From contig NZ_CAMIHB010000009.1 in the NCBI RefSeq assembly GCF_946221635.1, positions 62,001-126,000 on the forward strand: a stretch of DNA of 64,000 bases. Reading direction: 5' to 3'. Origin of the DNA: an uncultured Rhodoferax sp. Lineage in GTDB: Bacteria; Pseudomonadota; Gammaproteobacteria; Burkholderiales; Burkholderiaceae_C. How positions within the stretch are numbered: position 1 is the stretch's first letter; each line of letters opens with the position of its first letter. This document shows, piece by piece, positions 7,857-16,348 of the stretch. The notes below the pieces were generated by a model. That model had not been told where the DNA came from, did not search any database, and saw only the letters and a program-made list of their open reading frames with translations. The translations under genes and the position numbers were made by a program.

Positions 7857-8087
7857 CTACACCCCCATCGCTTTTACCGCGTGCTGTACGTGCGCAGGTG
7901 CGCCGTTTGCCACAGGGGGTGGGGGTAGGGTGCTGGCTGCTGCGTGCGGCTGCTGTAGCGCGTTTTGCGCAGTGTGGGCATCAAAGCCCGAAGCGGCTGC
8001 AGGGGCTACAGTTGGGGCGTTAGCTGGTGTGGTGTGGGAAGCGGCAGGGTGTGCAAGCCCCTGCCGTTTTTTTTCGGCGTGATCCAT
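7857..8087 (-). CDS. small Ala/Pro/His-rich hypothetical protein
   Basis: A 76-residue protein of low complexity (HPAASHTTPANAPTVAPAAA and on) with no domain I recognise. It lies between the AlpA-like gene and the DUF3987 gene, 15 bp after the first and two bp before the second. Its main role may be coupling translation. The start CAT at 8085-8087 has AAGGAG nearby on the coding strand (8098-8093), which supports real translation. Confidence 0.5.
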   Translation of the reverse strand: MDHAEKKRQGLAHPAASHTTPANAPTVAPAAASGFDAHTAQNALQQPHAAASTLPPPPVANGAPAHVQHAVKAMGV

Positions 8088-8102
8088 GGTGTGCTCCTTG
8101 AA

Positions 8103-8339
8103 TCAAACTGCCGGGGCGCTGGTTGCGCTCGTGCTGGTGCGTTTGTTCTCTTCAATCCAAGCGATTACGTCTGCTTCGGAGTACCTGACCAGCCTTCCGA
8201 TCTTAATGAACTTCGGCCCTTTGCCCTGCACGCGCCACACGGGCAGGGTACGACGACTAACACTTGCAAGGGCTGCAGCCCCATCGTTTGTGAGTAAATT
8301 GAGCCCCGGGGCTGGAGTTGTGTCTTTAACTGTGGTCAT
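8103..8339 (-). CDS. AlpA-like excisionase/regulator (MerR-type HTH)
   Basis: A 78-residue winged-helix protein (LLTNDGAAALASVSRRTLPV, then FIKIGRLVRYSEADVIAWIE), the AlpA/excisionase pattern. Such proteins bind att-region DNA to steer the integrase towards excision and can activate integrase genes. I chose ATG 8339 because GGGAG lies eight bases upstream; ATG 8354 and TTG 8357 are less well placed. It is the gene next to the integrase, with 310 bp between that hold inverted repeats. Confidence 0.8.
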   Translation of the reverse strand: MTTVKDTTPAPGLNLLTNDGAAALASVSRRTLPVWRVQGKGPKFIKIGRLVRYSEADVIAWIEENKRTSTSATSAPAV

Positions 8340-8649
8340 TGCAATGACTCCCATCAAGGTGTCACCGCATGCTCACTAAATGGGGGTGGAGCAGGGGGCG
8401 ACGGGTTGGTAAGACCCGCCGCACTGCCTTTCAACAATGCTTTTTCGGTTGACCTCTTTTGGTGAGGCCGCGCCTAGCGGCCCCCATAGCCCTAGGCGTC
8501 CTTCCGCAGCGATTAGCAGCGGCTTGGAAGCTGGTTAATGCAAATATACCCACGGCTATGCAATGCTTGCAACAACAAAATTTCGAGTATCAAAGTCCTT
8601 GCGTTAGGCTTTCGAAACGTGCGTTCGGTACCCCTAACGCGGGTCACTA
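8340..8649. other. 310-bp spacer between integrase and alpA-like gene, with inverted repeats
   Basis: No gene is visible. Two perfect inverted repeats occur: CGCCTAG 8471-8477 with CTAGGCG 8492-8498, and GCGTTAGG 8601-8608 with CCTAACGC 8633-8640. Neither has a T-run. They may be sites for the AlpA-like protein, part of the alpA promoter, or a processed or terminating structure after the integrase. Confidence 0.4.
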
Positions 8650-9957
8650 TCAAGCTGCCTTTTTCGCTTTTTTCTTCCCCTTTGGCGCACCTGCAGCCGT
8701 AGCTCCCGCGTCTGTTACCCATGTGCTGATTGCTTCCATGGCAGGCATCAACTGAGCCGGATCTGGGTTGTTTGCATACGCTGCACCATGCACGTCGGAT
8801 GCAAGGTGATTCAGCAACTGGCGGCGCTTGTCGGAATCGACACCCACCGCCTGTGCAACGTCTTCGAACGTGCGGCGGAGGGCATGCGGGTGTAAGTGAG
8901 TACCTGCAACTCCCGACACGCGCTCAAACATCGCACGCGGGTCGCCCACATGCCCCTTCTTCCCCCGCAGTGCCGGGAACACGTAGTCATTGCCCTTTAT
9001 GCGTGCGGCGTGGCGACGCTTGAGCAGGGTGTGCAGTGCATCGCTGATGGGGAAGGTCACCGGGTTATGGTTCTTCGTCACTGCAAGGTGATAGGTTGGC
9101 AACTTGTCTTTCAGGTTCACCCTGTCCCATGTGAGCTGGCTGGCTTCCGATACGCGGGTGCCCGTGAGCAGCATGAACGCGATAAGGTCTGCACTCACGC
9201 AGGTGCTGGCGATGTTGGTGGCGGGGTTGGCGTGCTGCTCCAGCAGTAACCACACTGCACCGATCTTGTCTTGGGGTACGCGGGTCGCCCGTGCCTTCTG
9301 TGGGTTCCATTTCGCCATGCCGCCCTGCTTAAACATCTGCGACACGGGGTTAACGGGAAGGATGGGGTAGTTGCCATCGCTGGTTGCGTTCTTTTCACGC
9401 GCCCAGTTGAGCAGCGCTCGCAGGTTGCGGAACGCTTGGTTGGCCTGCGCGGGTGCAGTCTTGGACAGCTCACGGAAGCGCTTAATGCAAGCGTCCCGGG
9501 TGATGGTGACCACAGGTTTGTCTGCCCATGTGGCAAAAGTTTTAGTCACGCACTTTTCAATGTCCGCCTTGCTGGTCGGGCGCAGTGGGCCATGCTTGGT
9601 GCGCTTGTGCGCGAGGTAGTCGGTCATCACCTCCCGCAGTGTTTCGGTCTGCGCTGCCTTGCGCTTCTTCTCCGTCTGTGGGTTGACCCCGTCCATCATC
9701 TCCAACAGCTTCGCCATTGCCCGCTTGCGTGCTTCATCGCAGGTCAATATGCCGTGCCTTCCAATGGTGAAGCGGGGGTTCTTCCCCGCGCCCTTAACGG
9801 CACGCTGGACGATGTAGCTGCGCACCCCTTTGGGGGAGACACGTACCCCGAATCCCTTTAGCTCCATGTCCCAGTAAAACGCCGGGCTGGCGCCTGTCGG
9901 CACCGGGAGGCTTTCGACCTTGGATTTCGTGAGCTTTACTGCGTTGCCTGTGGCCAT
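8650..9957 (-). CDS. tyrosine site-specific integrase
   Basis: A 435-residue protein of the P4/CP4 integrase type. Residues 5-95 form an arm-binding DUF4102 domain (FYWDMELKGFGVRVSPKGV), about 105-190 a core-binding domain, and about 225-400 the catalytic domain. Visible catalytic residues are Arg268 (LLTGTRVSEASQLTW), His358 and Arg361 (HALRRTF), His384 (LLNHLAS) and Tyr394. The tail is Lys/Ala-rich. It catalyses integration at the tRNA-Met gene whose 3' fragment lies 196 bp upstream of its start. Confidence 0.95.
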   Translation of the reverse strand: MATGNAVKLTKSKVESLPVPTGASPAFYWDMELKGFGVRVSPKGVRSYIVQRAVKGAGKNPRFTIGRHGILTCDEARKRAMAKLLEMMDGVNPQTEKKRKAAQTETLREVMTDYLAHKRTKHGPLRPTSKADIEKCVTKTFATWADKPVVTITRDACIKRFRELSKTAPAQANQAFRNLRALLNWAREKNATSDGNYPILPVNPVSQMFKQGGMAKWNPQKARATRVPQDKIGAVWLLLEQHANPATNIASTCVSADLIAFMLLTGTRVSEASQLTWDRVNLKDKLPTYHLAVTKNHNPVTFPISDALHTLLKRRHAARIKGNDYVFPALRGKKGHVGDPRAMFERVSGVAGTHLHPHALRRTFEDVAQAVGVDSDKRRQLLNHLASDVHGAAYANNPDPAQLMPAMEAISTWVTDAGATAAGAPKGKKKAKKAA

Positions 9958-10124
9958 GTTGCTGCTACCTCTCTACTGCGTCGGTGTATCGGTTGTCTTT
10001 CGCTTTATGGCAAAAGTAACAGCAATGTAACTGGACGAGGTAAAAGTAGGCAATAGCACGTAGTATTAAACTGTGCCGTAAGTCATTGATTTATAAAGGT
10101 TTGCCGTGTTACATAAATGCAGGT

Positions 10125-10150
10125 AAACGACCGTAAAACCCTAAAACGAC
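10125..10150. repeat. AAACGAC direct repeats, possible integrase arm sites
   Basis: AAACGAC occurs at 10125-10131 and 10144-10150, 19 bp apart and on the same strand, directly beside the attachment site. Tyrosine integrases of this type bind short direct repeats flanking the crossover. The repeats are short enough to arise by chance. Confidence 0.3.
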
Positions 10151-10152
10151 TT

Positions 10153-10198
10153 ACTCATAATCCTTTGGTCGCGGGTTCAAGTCCCTCACGCCCTACCA
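10153..10198 (+). other. attachment site: 3' fragment of a tRNA-Met gene
   Basis: The 46 bases hold the anticodon loop with CAT (10156-10158), variable loop, T-arm (TTCAAGT loop) and acceptor 3' strand ACGCCCT plus ACCA. The 5' half (acceptor AGGGCGT, D-arm) is absent upstream, so this is not a full tRNA. It marks an integrase crossover in or near the anticodon loop. The complete tRNA-Met should be at the other element end, outside the window. Confidence 0.85.
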
Positions 10199-10213
10199 AT
10201 TGAATACCTGTGC

Positions 10214-10248
10214 AAAGGCCCATCGCTTCCAAGGCGATGGGCCTTTTT
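10214..10248 (+). terminator. rho-independent terminator (original tRNA-Met terminator)
   Basis: A ten-pair perfect stem (10217-10226 with 10234-10243) has a seven-base loop and is followed by five T. It lies 15 bases after the tRNA fragment and probably ended the tRNA transcript before the element inserted. Confidence 0.85.
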
Positions 10249-10276
10249 GTTGTCAGGTCGTTGCCGTTGGGGGAGT

Positions 10277-10597
10277 TCAGCGCCCCGGCTTGTGCAATTT
10301 GGAGCCCGATGCCGCTGGATGGTGGCCCACAAACAGTGTGGTCACGCCCACCATCAAGGCATGCGCTTGGGTTTCCGCCTGGTGGGCGCACAGGGCCTGC
10401 ATGAGCTCGGAGCGCAGGTACCAGAGCTCGGTGATGTCCTTGGCGTAAGTGATGCGGAATTCCAGATGGAAGTCGGCATTGGGGCAGTAGCCGCGCAGCA
10501 CGTGCAGCATCGCGGTGCGGATGCGTTCGAGGGTTTGTTCCTCCGTCTCGACGGGCTCGGGGCCCAGGAAGTTCCAAAAACTGTTTTTGATGCGCAT
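10277..10597 (-). CDS. small conserved-looking protein of unknown function
   Basis: A 106-residue soluble protein with a helical pattern (EQTLERIRTAMLHVLRGYC, then AKDITELWYLRSELMQAL). I recall similar short proteins in other Comamonadaceae but no function. I chose ATG 10597; the frame is open to 10873. It is the first host gene right of the attachment site and diverges from the AsmA gene. Confidence 0.6.
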   Translation of the reverse strand: MRIKNSFWNFLGPEPVETEEQTLERIRTAMLHVLRGYCPNADFHLEFRITYAKDITELWYLRSELMQALCAHQAETQAHALMVGVTTLFVGHHPAASGSKLHKPGR

Positions 10598-10832
10598 GTT
10601 GTCAGCGGCCTGTCGTGAAGACCGTGGTCGCGATGGTGTTGTGTGATCCCATGCGTGCAGTGTGCCTTGTGCATGTGAAAGCTGTCTGACAAAACCGGTC
10701 TGGGGCAATGCGTTGTGCCAGCAATTACAAAGCGTTACTGCGGAAAACCGCACATTCCTGCAGCGGCGGCTGTGCGTTGCAGAAATAGAATGGTTTGCAC
10801 CGGGTTTACCCTTTGTACAAGGACGTTCCATC

Positions 10833-12902
10833 ATGAAGGCGCTTCGCGTTGTCGGTCTTTTTCTCGCTGCCATCCTCGCACTGTTGGTGCTTGCCGTGGG
10901 CGTGCTCTATGCCCTGTTCGATGGGGACAAGATCAAGGCCGAGATCAGCCGCACGGTGCTGGAGCAGAAGCAGCGCACGCTGGTGATTGCGGGGCAGCCC
11001 AAGCTCTCGGTTTGGCCCAATGTGGGCATTCAACTGGACGGCGTGACGCTGTCCGAGCATGCGAGCAAGGAAGAGTTTGCAGCGCTGCAGTCGGCGCGGA
11101 TTTCGGTGGCGCTGATGCCCTTGCTGAGCAAGCAGGTGCAGGTGCGTGCGCTGGATGTGGAAGGACTCAAGCTCACGCTGGTCAAGAAAAAGGATGGCTC
11201 GCTGAACATCGCCGATTTGCTGGGGCAGCCGGCTGCGCCTGATGCCAGCAAACCCAACGAACCCGCCAAGCCGGCGGAGCCGCTGCAGATCGATGTGGCG
11301 GGTGTGCGCATTGCCAACGCCCAGCTGACCTGGCGCGACGAGAAGGCCGGTAGCAGTACCACCCTGTCCAATCTGAGCCTCTCCACTGGCGCGGTGCAGG
11401 CCGATACGGGCAAGAAGACAGCGGCCGTGGACAAGCTCAGCCTGTCGGCCAAGGGGCAGAGCGGCGCCGATGCCTTTACCGTGTCGCTGGAGGCCCCCAA
11501 GCTGGCCCTGTCGCCCGAGAAGTCGGGCGGCGAGGCGGTCACCCTGTCGGCCACTCTGCAGGGCGCGGGCCGCAGTGCCGCGGTGAACCTGGTGCTCAAT
11601 GGGGTGGAAGGCAATGCCGATGCGCTCAAGATCGCCAGCTTGGTGCTCAAGCTGGACGCCAAGGCGGGCGACGCGTCGGTGAAGGGGCAACTGAGTTCGC
11701 CCGTGGCGGTGAATGTGGCGGGGCAAAGCGTAACGCTGGCCAAGCTCACGGGCCAGGTGGATCTGGCCCACCCCAGCATGCCGATGAAGAGCGTGACCTT
11801 GCCCATCAACGGCAGCCTGAAGGCGGACGCGCTGCAGCAGACCGCCGCGCTGGACCTGGCCACGCAGTTTGATGAATCCAAGATCGCCACCAGCGTGAAG
11901 GTGGCCAAGTTTGCGCCGCTGGCGCTGGCGTTTGACCTGGACGTGGACAAGCTCAACGTGGACAAGTACCTGCCGCCCAAGCCCGCTGCTGCTGCGCCCG
12001 GCAAGGACGCCACTGCGGGCCAGGAGGCGCCCATTGACCTGAGCGTGCTCAAGGGCCACAACGTCAACGGCGCCATTCGTATCGGCGCGCTGCAGGTGTC
12101 CAACCTGAAGCTGGAAAAGATCAACGCCAAGCTGGCCCTGGCCGGTGGCAAGCTGGATGTGGCGCCCCTGTCGCTCAACCTGTACGAGGGCAGCACCAGT
12201 GGCAGCCTATCGGTCAATGCCAATGGCAATGCCGTGGCGATCAAGCAGGCGCTGGTGGGGGTGAGTATCAACCCGCTGATGAAGGACCTGGTGGCCAAGG
12301 ACTTGTTGGAAGGCAAGGGCAACGTGACGCTGGACATTGCGACGCAGGGCAGCACGGTGACGGCGATGAAAAAGGCGCTGGGCGGCAGCGCATCGCTGGC
12401 GTTGAAAGATGGCGCCATCAAGGGCATCAACCTCGCACAGACCCTGCGCGATGCCAAGGCCAAGCTGGGCCAGGCCGACAGCACGCAGGCCGCCAACGCC
12501 AGCCAGAAGACGGACTTCTCGGAACTGAGCGCGTCCTTCAAGATGGCCAACGGCGTGGCCCGCAATGACGACCTAGCCATGAAGTCGCCCTTCATCCGTC
12601 TGGGCGGTGCGGGCGATGTGAATGTGGGCGCCGGCGAGATGAACTACCTGGCCAAGGCCACCGTGGTGGCCAGCGGCGAGGGCCAGGGCGGCAAGGATGC
12701 GGCCCAGCTCAAAGGCCTGACCGTGCCGGTGCGCCTGAGTGGTCCGTTCGACGCGCTGAGCTACAAGATCGAATGGGGCGCCATGCTGGAAGACGCCACC
12801 AAGGCCAAGGTGGAAGAGAAGAAGCAGGAGATCAAGGCCAAGGCCGAAGAGGCCGTGAAGGACAAGGCCAAGGACCTGTTCAAGGGCTTGCTGGGCAAGT
12901 AG
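10833..12902 (+). CDS. AsmA family protein
   Basis: A 689-residue protein. One N-terminal membrane segment (about 6-28) is followed by a long periplasmic region. The AsmA N-terminal part is clear (LEQKQRTLVIAGQPKLSVWP, GIQLDGVTLSE), and the C-terminal AsmA part holds GSASLALKDGAIKGINLAQTL. The last 45 residues are Lys/Glu/Ala-rich helix. AsmA-type proteins act in outer membrane biogenesis and are now thought to bridge phospholipid transport. ATG 10833 has AAGGA 11 bases upstream and precedes the membrane segment. Confidence 0.9.
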   Translation: MKALRVVGLFLAAILALLVLAVGVLYALFDGDKIKAEISRTVLEQKQRTLVIAGQPKLSVWPNVGIQLDGVTLSEHASKEEFAALQSARISVALMPLLSKQVQVRALDVEGLKLTLVKKKDGSLNIADLLGQPAAPDASKPNEPAKPAEPLQIDVAGVRIANAQLTWRDEKAGSSTTLSNLSLSTGAVQADTGKKTAAVDKLSLSAKGQSGADAFTVSLEAPKLALSPEKSGGEAVTLSATLQGAGRSAAVNLVLNGVEGNADALKIASLVLKLDAKAGDASVKGQLSSPVAVNVAGQSVTLAKLTGQVDLAHPSMPMKSVTLPINGSLKADALQQTAALDLATQFDESKIATSVKVAKFAPLALAFDLDVDKLNVDKYLPPKPAAAAPGKDATAGQEAPIDLSVLKGHNVNGAIRIGALQVSNLKLEKINAKLALAGGKLDVAPLSLNLYEGSTSGSLSVNANGNAVAIKQALVGVSINPLMKDLVAKDLLEGKGNVTLDIATQGSTVTAMKKALGGSASLALKDGAIKGINLAQTLRDAKAKLGQADSTQAANASQKTDFSELSASFKMANGVARNDDLAMKSPFIRLGGAGDVNVGAGEMNYLAKATVVASGEGQGGKDAAQLKGLTVPVRLSGPFDALSYKIEWGAMLEDATKAKVEEKKQEIKAKAEEAVKDKAKDLFKGLLGK

Positions 12903-12924
12903 GCCACGCTACCGTAGTGCACAG

Positions 12925-12980
12925 CATGCTCCTTTTTCAGGAGCTGCTTGCGCACTATCCACGCGGGCTAGGGGCTGTTT
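12925..12980 (+). repeat. dispersed Comamonadaceae-type repeat, copy 1
   Basis: The core GAGCTGCTTGCGC ... TATCCACGCGGGCTAGGGG matches the family consensus. It lies between the AsmA gene and the HAD gene and covers the last codons and the stop of the HAD gene on the other strand. Confidence 0.8.
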
Positions 12981-13566
12981 TTTCCCACCGCAGCGCAAAC
13001 TGAAGCAAGTTGAGATGGCGGGAGTGAGTTTCCTGCAGCAGAGGCCCCGTATTTGGGCCGCCGGCAGATTCTCTCTCTACCAATGCCAAGTGCGTGCCAG
13101 CATCAATATCAACAAGATAAGGCGCGAAGTCGTCCACAAAGGCCACGGGTTTGATGGCATTTACTACGGAGGCCTTGGGGTTGATCCCATTCACAGCACC
13201 TGACGTCGCCATCACGCGCTGAATGGGAAAACCCAGGTTTTGCAGATTGCGCCTCCGAGCGCTTGCAAACTGGGGCTCCATGGCTGTGACGCATACCAGC
13301 TCCAGTCCAAGGCTCGTGAGTAGTTCGCAGGCTTCCAAGGCACCAGAAATTGCCGGGATGTTGCTCCAGAACGTTTCATCGAAGACGGAGTGAAAGTGCG
13401 CCAAGTCCGCGCCTTCCAGTTTGTGTACGGCCCATCGATCTCTTGCCCAGTATGCATCGGGGTTGACCAGACGGGGCGTCTCCCCAAAGGCCCGCCGCCA
13501 CGCTCCTGCGTATGCGGCGTTGTAATCCAGTAGGACGCCGTCGCAGTCGACAGCCAGAATGGCCAT
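12955..13566 (-). CDS. HAD-family hydrolase at the end of the NAD cluster
   Basis: A 203-residue protein. It opens with the HAD nucleophile motif VDCDGVLLDYN (Asp7, Asp9). Motif II is CVTAM and motif III/IV is VAFVDDFAPYL. A small helical cap lies between. The substrate is unknown; its place as the last gene of a NAD cluster, eight bases after nadM, suggests a nucleotide phosphatase, but that is inferred. Its C-terminus (TAPSPRG and stop TAG) is encoded by dispersed repeat copy 1, so the original end may have been different. Confidence 0.8.
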   Translation of the reverse strand: MAILAVDCDGVLLDYNAAYAGAWRRAFGETPRLVNPDAYWARDRWAVHKLEGADLAHFHSVFDETFWSNIPAISGALEACELLTSLGLELVCVTAMEPQFASARRRNLQNLGFPIQRVMATSGAVNGINPKASVVNAIKPVAFVDDFAPYLVDIDAGTHLALVERESAGGPNTGPLLQETHSRHLNLLQFALRWEKTAPSPRG

Positions 13567-13574
13567 GGCGTCGG

Positions 13575-14615
13575 CTACCGGTATAGACCGAAGAAGTGGT
13601 CCAGCACGGCAGCGTGGTCGTCAAAGAGCTGGTCTTCCATGCCGGCCAAGTCTTCCAGCGGAATCCATCGCGCTTCCTGGGCGTCATCGGCCCCTTTGAC
13701 TTCGGGCAGCCCGACATTGCCCAGATCGAAGTGGCAAGCGTGGGTAATGATGCGTCCGCGCGGGCTGCGTCCGGGGTGGTCGAACACCACGCTGCCCTTG
13801 AACGCAGCCTGCATGGTGGAGGCCAGGGTCTTGAAACCGGTTTCCTCGTGCAGCTCGCGCAGAGCGGCGGTGTACATGCGCTCGCCAGGTTCGACAAAGC
13901 CACCCGGCAGCGCCCACAGACCATGGCCGATGTTGCCTCCGCGCCGCACCAGCAACACGCTTCCGCGGGCTTGCACGATCGCGTCGGCCGTGAGGTGGAA
14001 GGGCGCCGCCCAGCGTTTGCGGTAATTCACCACGGCGGTGTGCTCCGTCACGCGCTCAGCGTAGAGCGCAAGGCGCGCCCAAGCCTGCAAGTAGGCGAGC
14101 ACGGATGCACTCACGTAGGGTCGCATGACCTCCAGGCGTGCGTCCGGATCAGCGCCTTCGAAGTACACATTGCGTAGCGCGGTGGCGTCGATCTCGATGT
14201 CCTGCTCCACCTCCTTCCACGCCCATGGGTGGAAGTTGTCCAGGTAGTAGCTGGTGTGGTCCTTCTTGAACCCGACCAGTGTGATGGCGTTGGCCGGCGT
14301 ACTCGGTGCCAACTGCTTGACGCCCTCCCGCACGGCGGCGTTCCAGCGCGTGTCGTCGTAGTAGTCGCGTACCGGCAGGAACTGCACGCGTGCCGTGTCT
14401 TGCTCTGACAGCGTGGACAAGATCATGCTCTGGCGCTCTTGCCAGGTGAAAGGGTTCTGCGGATTGCGCGAGCGGTAGGCAGAGCCAATCACCACGATGA
14501 CCTGATCGGCCAAACCCAGTGCAGTGCGCAGCAGGGTTTCATGGCCCTTGTGGAATATTTGCCAGCGGCCCACGATGACGGCGGTGCCGGGTAGTGCTTG
14601 CGTGTTGGCGGTCAT
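13575..14615 (-). CDS. nadM: bifunctional NMN adenylyltransferase / Nudix hydrolase
   Basis: A 346-residue protein. The N-terminal nucleotidyltransferase domain shows GRWQIFHKGHETLL with the HxGH-type site (FHKGH). The C-terminal Nudix domain (about 210-340) holds GFVEPGERMYTAALRELHEETG, a full Nudix box. It makes NAD (or deamido-NAD) from NMN plus ATP, and the Nudix part probably removes ADP-ribose or similar. ATG 14615 is preceded by GGGAG and is followed directly by the catalytic strand. It lies between nadE and the HAD gene. Confidence 0.93.
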   Translation of the reverse strand: MTANTQALPGTAVIVGRWQIFHKGHETLLRTALGLADQVIVVIGSAYRSRNPQNPFTWQERQSMILSTLSEQDTARVQFLPVRDYYDDTRWNAAVREGVKQLAPSTPANAITLVGFKKDHTSYYLDNFHPWAWKEVEQDIEIDATALRNVYFEGADPDARLEVMRPYVSASVLAYLQAWARLALYAERVTEHTAVVNYRKRWAAPFHLTADAIVQARGSVLLVRRGGNIGHGLWALPGGFVEPGERMYTAALRELHEETGFKTLASTMQAAFKGSVVFDHPGRSPRGRIITHACHFDLGNVGLPEVKGADDAQEARWIPLEDLAGMEDQLFDDHAAVLDHFFGLYR

Positions 14616-14637
14616 AGGGCTCCCAGTGGTGTGTGGA

Positions 14638-16347
14638 TCAAGCGTATTGCACGGCCGCGATAGGGACCTGCCGACCGCTGCCAAAGGCGCGGCCTCGCAC
14701 ACGCAGCACGGGCGGGGCCTGGCGGCGCTTGTATTCGTTGCGGGCAATCATCTTCTGGATGCGCTCAATGGTGGCTCGGCCTGTTGCTTCAGACTGCAGC
14801 TGCGCCATCAGTGTGGCTGCTCGCTCGTGTTCCCATTCGGGTAGGCGGTCACCTTCGATCAGGGTTCTGAGGATTTCGTCCAGCACCTCGTAAGGCGGTA
14901 GGCTGTCGGTGTCCTTCTGACCGGGGGCCAGCTCGGCAGACGGGGGTTTGTCAATGATAGCGGTCGGTATCAGCTCGCGCCCGGCGGTGGTGTTGATGTG
15001 GCGGCAGAGTTCAAAGATCTCGGTTTTGTACAAGTCACCAATCAGGCCCAGGCCGCCATTGGTGTCGCCGTACAGCGTGCAATAACCCACGCTGACTTCG
15101 GACTTGTTGCCCGTGGTCAGCAGCAGGTGGCCAAAGGCGTTGGAGTATTCCATGAGCGTGGTACCGCGTACGCGCGCTTGCAGGTTCTCCAGCGGCAGGC
15201 CTTGCAGGGGCGCACCAAAGGCGGCCTCGAACCCGGATTCGAAACTGGCCACGATGTCGCGAATGGGATGCTCCACCAGCGCAATGCCCAAGTTGCGGCA
15301 CAGGGTCACCGAGTCCGACACGCTGCCTTCGCTAGAGAATTTGGAAGGCATGGTGATGCCCACTACGTTCTGTGCGCCAAGGGCTTCCACCGCCAGCGCC
15401 AGTGTCAGGGCCGAGTCGATACCGCCCGAGCAACCCACCACCGCCGTTTTGAAGCCACAGCGGCGCGCATAGTCCTTGAGACCCAGCACGATCTGCTGGC
15501 GGTAGAACTCCATGGTGGGCAGGCCTTCGGGGCGCACGGCGGGCAGGGTTTCCCCATGCGCATCGCTGAAGCTTTGGTCATGGCTGTCAAAGTTCAGTGT
15601 GGTCACGTCTTCGGCAAAGCGCCGGGCTTCAAACACCACCTGCCCCTCAGCGTCCATGGCGAAGGATGCGCCGTCGTAGACCAACTGGTCATGTCCGCCT
15701 ACCTGGTTGACATACAGCAGGGGCAACTTATGGCGTTGACAGGCCTTGCTAAAGACGGTGTGGCGCTGCTCGCGCTTGCCTACGTTGCTGGGGCTGGCGT
15801 TGATGGAGACCACCAGATCCGGCGAGGCGTCAGCCAGGCGCTGGAAGGGGTTCACGGTGTAGTCACGGCCATCATCATTCCAACCATCTTCGCAAATCAT
15901 GATGCCCACCTGCTGGTCGGCAACGCGTAGCACGCGAGCCACGTCCGGTCCAGGTTCAAAGTGGCGGCGTTCGTCGAATATGTTGTAGGTGGGAAGCAAC
16001 TGCTTGGCGTACTCCAGCACGGCTTCGCCGTTCTTCAGCACTAGCAGTGCGTTATGAAAGGGTTTGCCCGGTCCCTGGCGGCGCACCGGCGTGCCTACCA
16101 CCCAGAGCAGGGCCGGGGTCTCCCGTGAGGCCAGTTTGAGCTGTTCCAATCCGGCATCCAACCGGGCCTGAAAGTGCGCATCGTCCAGCAGGTCCGCAGG
16201 GTAGTAGGCAGTGAGGCTGAGTTCGGGGAAGACGACCATGTGGGCGTGGTCGTCCCGCGCCTGGCGCGCGGCGCGCAGCATCAGGGCGATGTTGCCCTGG
16301 ATATCTCCGATGGTGGGGTTGATTTGGGCGCTGGTGATTTTCAGCAT
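14638..16347 (-). CDS. nadE: glutamine-dependent NAD synthetase
   Basis: A 569-residue protein with an N-terminal nitrilase-type glutaminase domain (Glu in VVFPELSLTAYYP, Lys in LLPTYNIFDE region, Cys in IMICEDGWND) and a C-terminal synthetase domain from about 285 (VVGCSGGIDSALTLALA, the PP-loop). It converts deamido-NAD to NAD with ammonia from glutamine. ATG 16347 lies one base after the nadR stop, so the two are co-translated. Length matches bacterial NadE with glutaminase domain. Confidence 0.95.
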   Translation of the reverse strand: MLKITSAQINPTIGDIQGNIALMLRAARQARDDHAHMVVFPELSLTAYYPADLLDDAHFQARLDAGLEQLKLASRETPALLWVVGTPVRRQGPGKPFHNALLVLKNGEAVLEYAKQLLPTYNIFDERRHFEPGPDVARVLRVADQQVGIMICEDGWNDDGRDYTVNPFQRLADASPDLVVSINASPSNVGKREQRHTVFSKACQRHKLPLLYVNQVGGHDQLVYDGASFAMDAEGQVVFEARRFAEDVTTLNFDSHDQSFSDAHGETLPAVRPEGLPTMEFYRQQIVLGLKDYARRCGFKTAVVGCSGGIDSALTLALAVEALGAQNVVGITMPSKFSSEGSVSDSVTLCRNLGIALVEHPIRDIVASFESGFEAAFGAPLQGLPLENLQARVRGTTLMEYSNAFGHLLLTTGNKSEVSVGYCTLYGDTNGGLGLIGDLYKTEIFELCRHINTTAGRELIPTAIIDKPPSAELAPGQKDTDSLPPYEVLDEILRTLIEGDRLPEWEHERAATLMAQLQSEATGRATIERIQKMIARNEYKRRQAPPVLRVRGRAFGSGRQVPIAAVQYA

Positions 16348-16348
16348 G

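Noticed and set aside
10806..12595. Long open frames opposite the AsmA gene (417 and 521 residues)
   Set aside because: They are shadows caused by high GC at third codon positions; the sequences are Arg/His- or Ser-rich without domains, and the AsmA frame is clearly coding.
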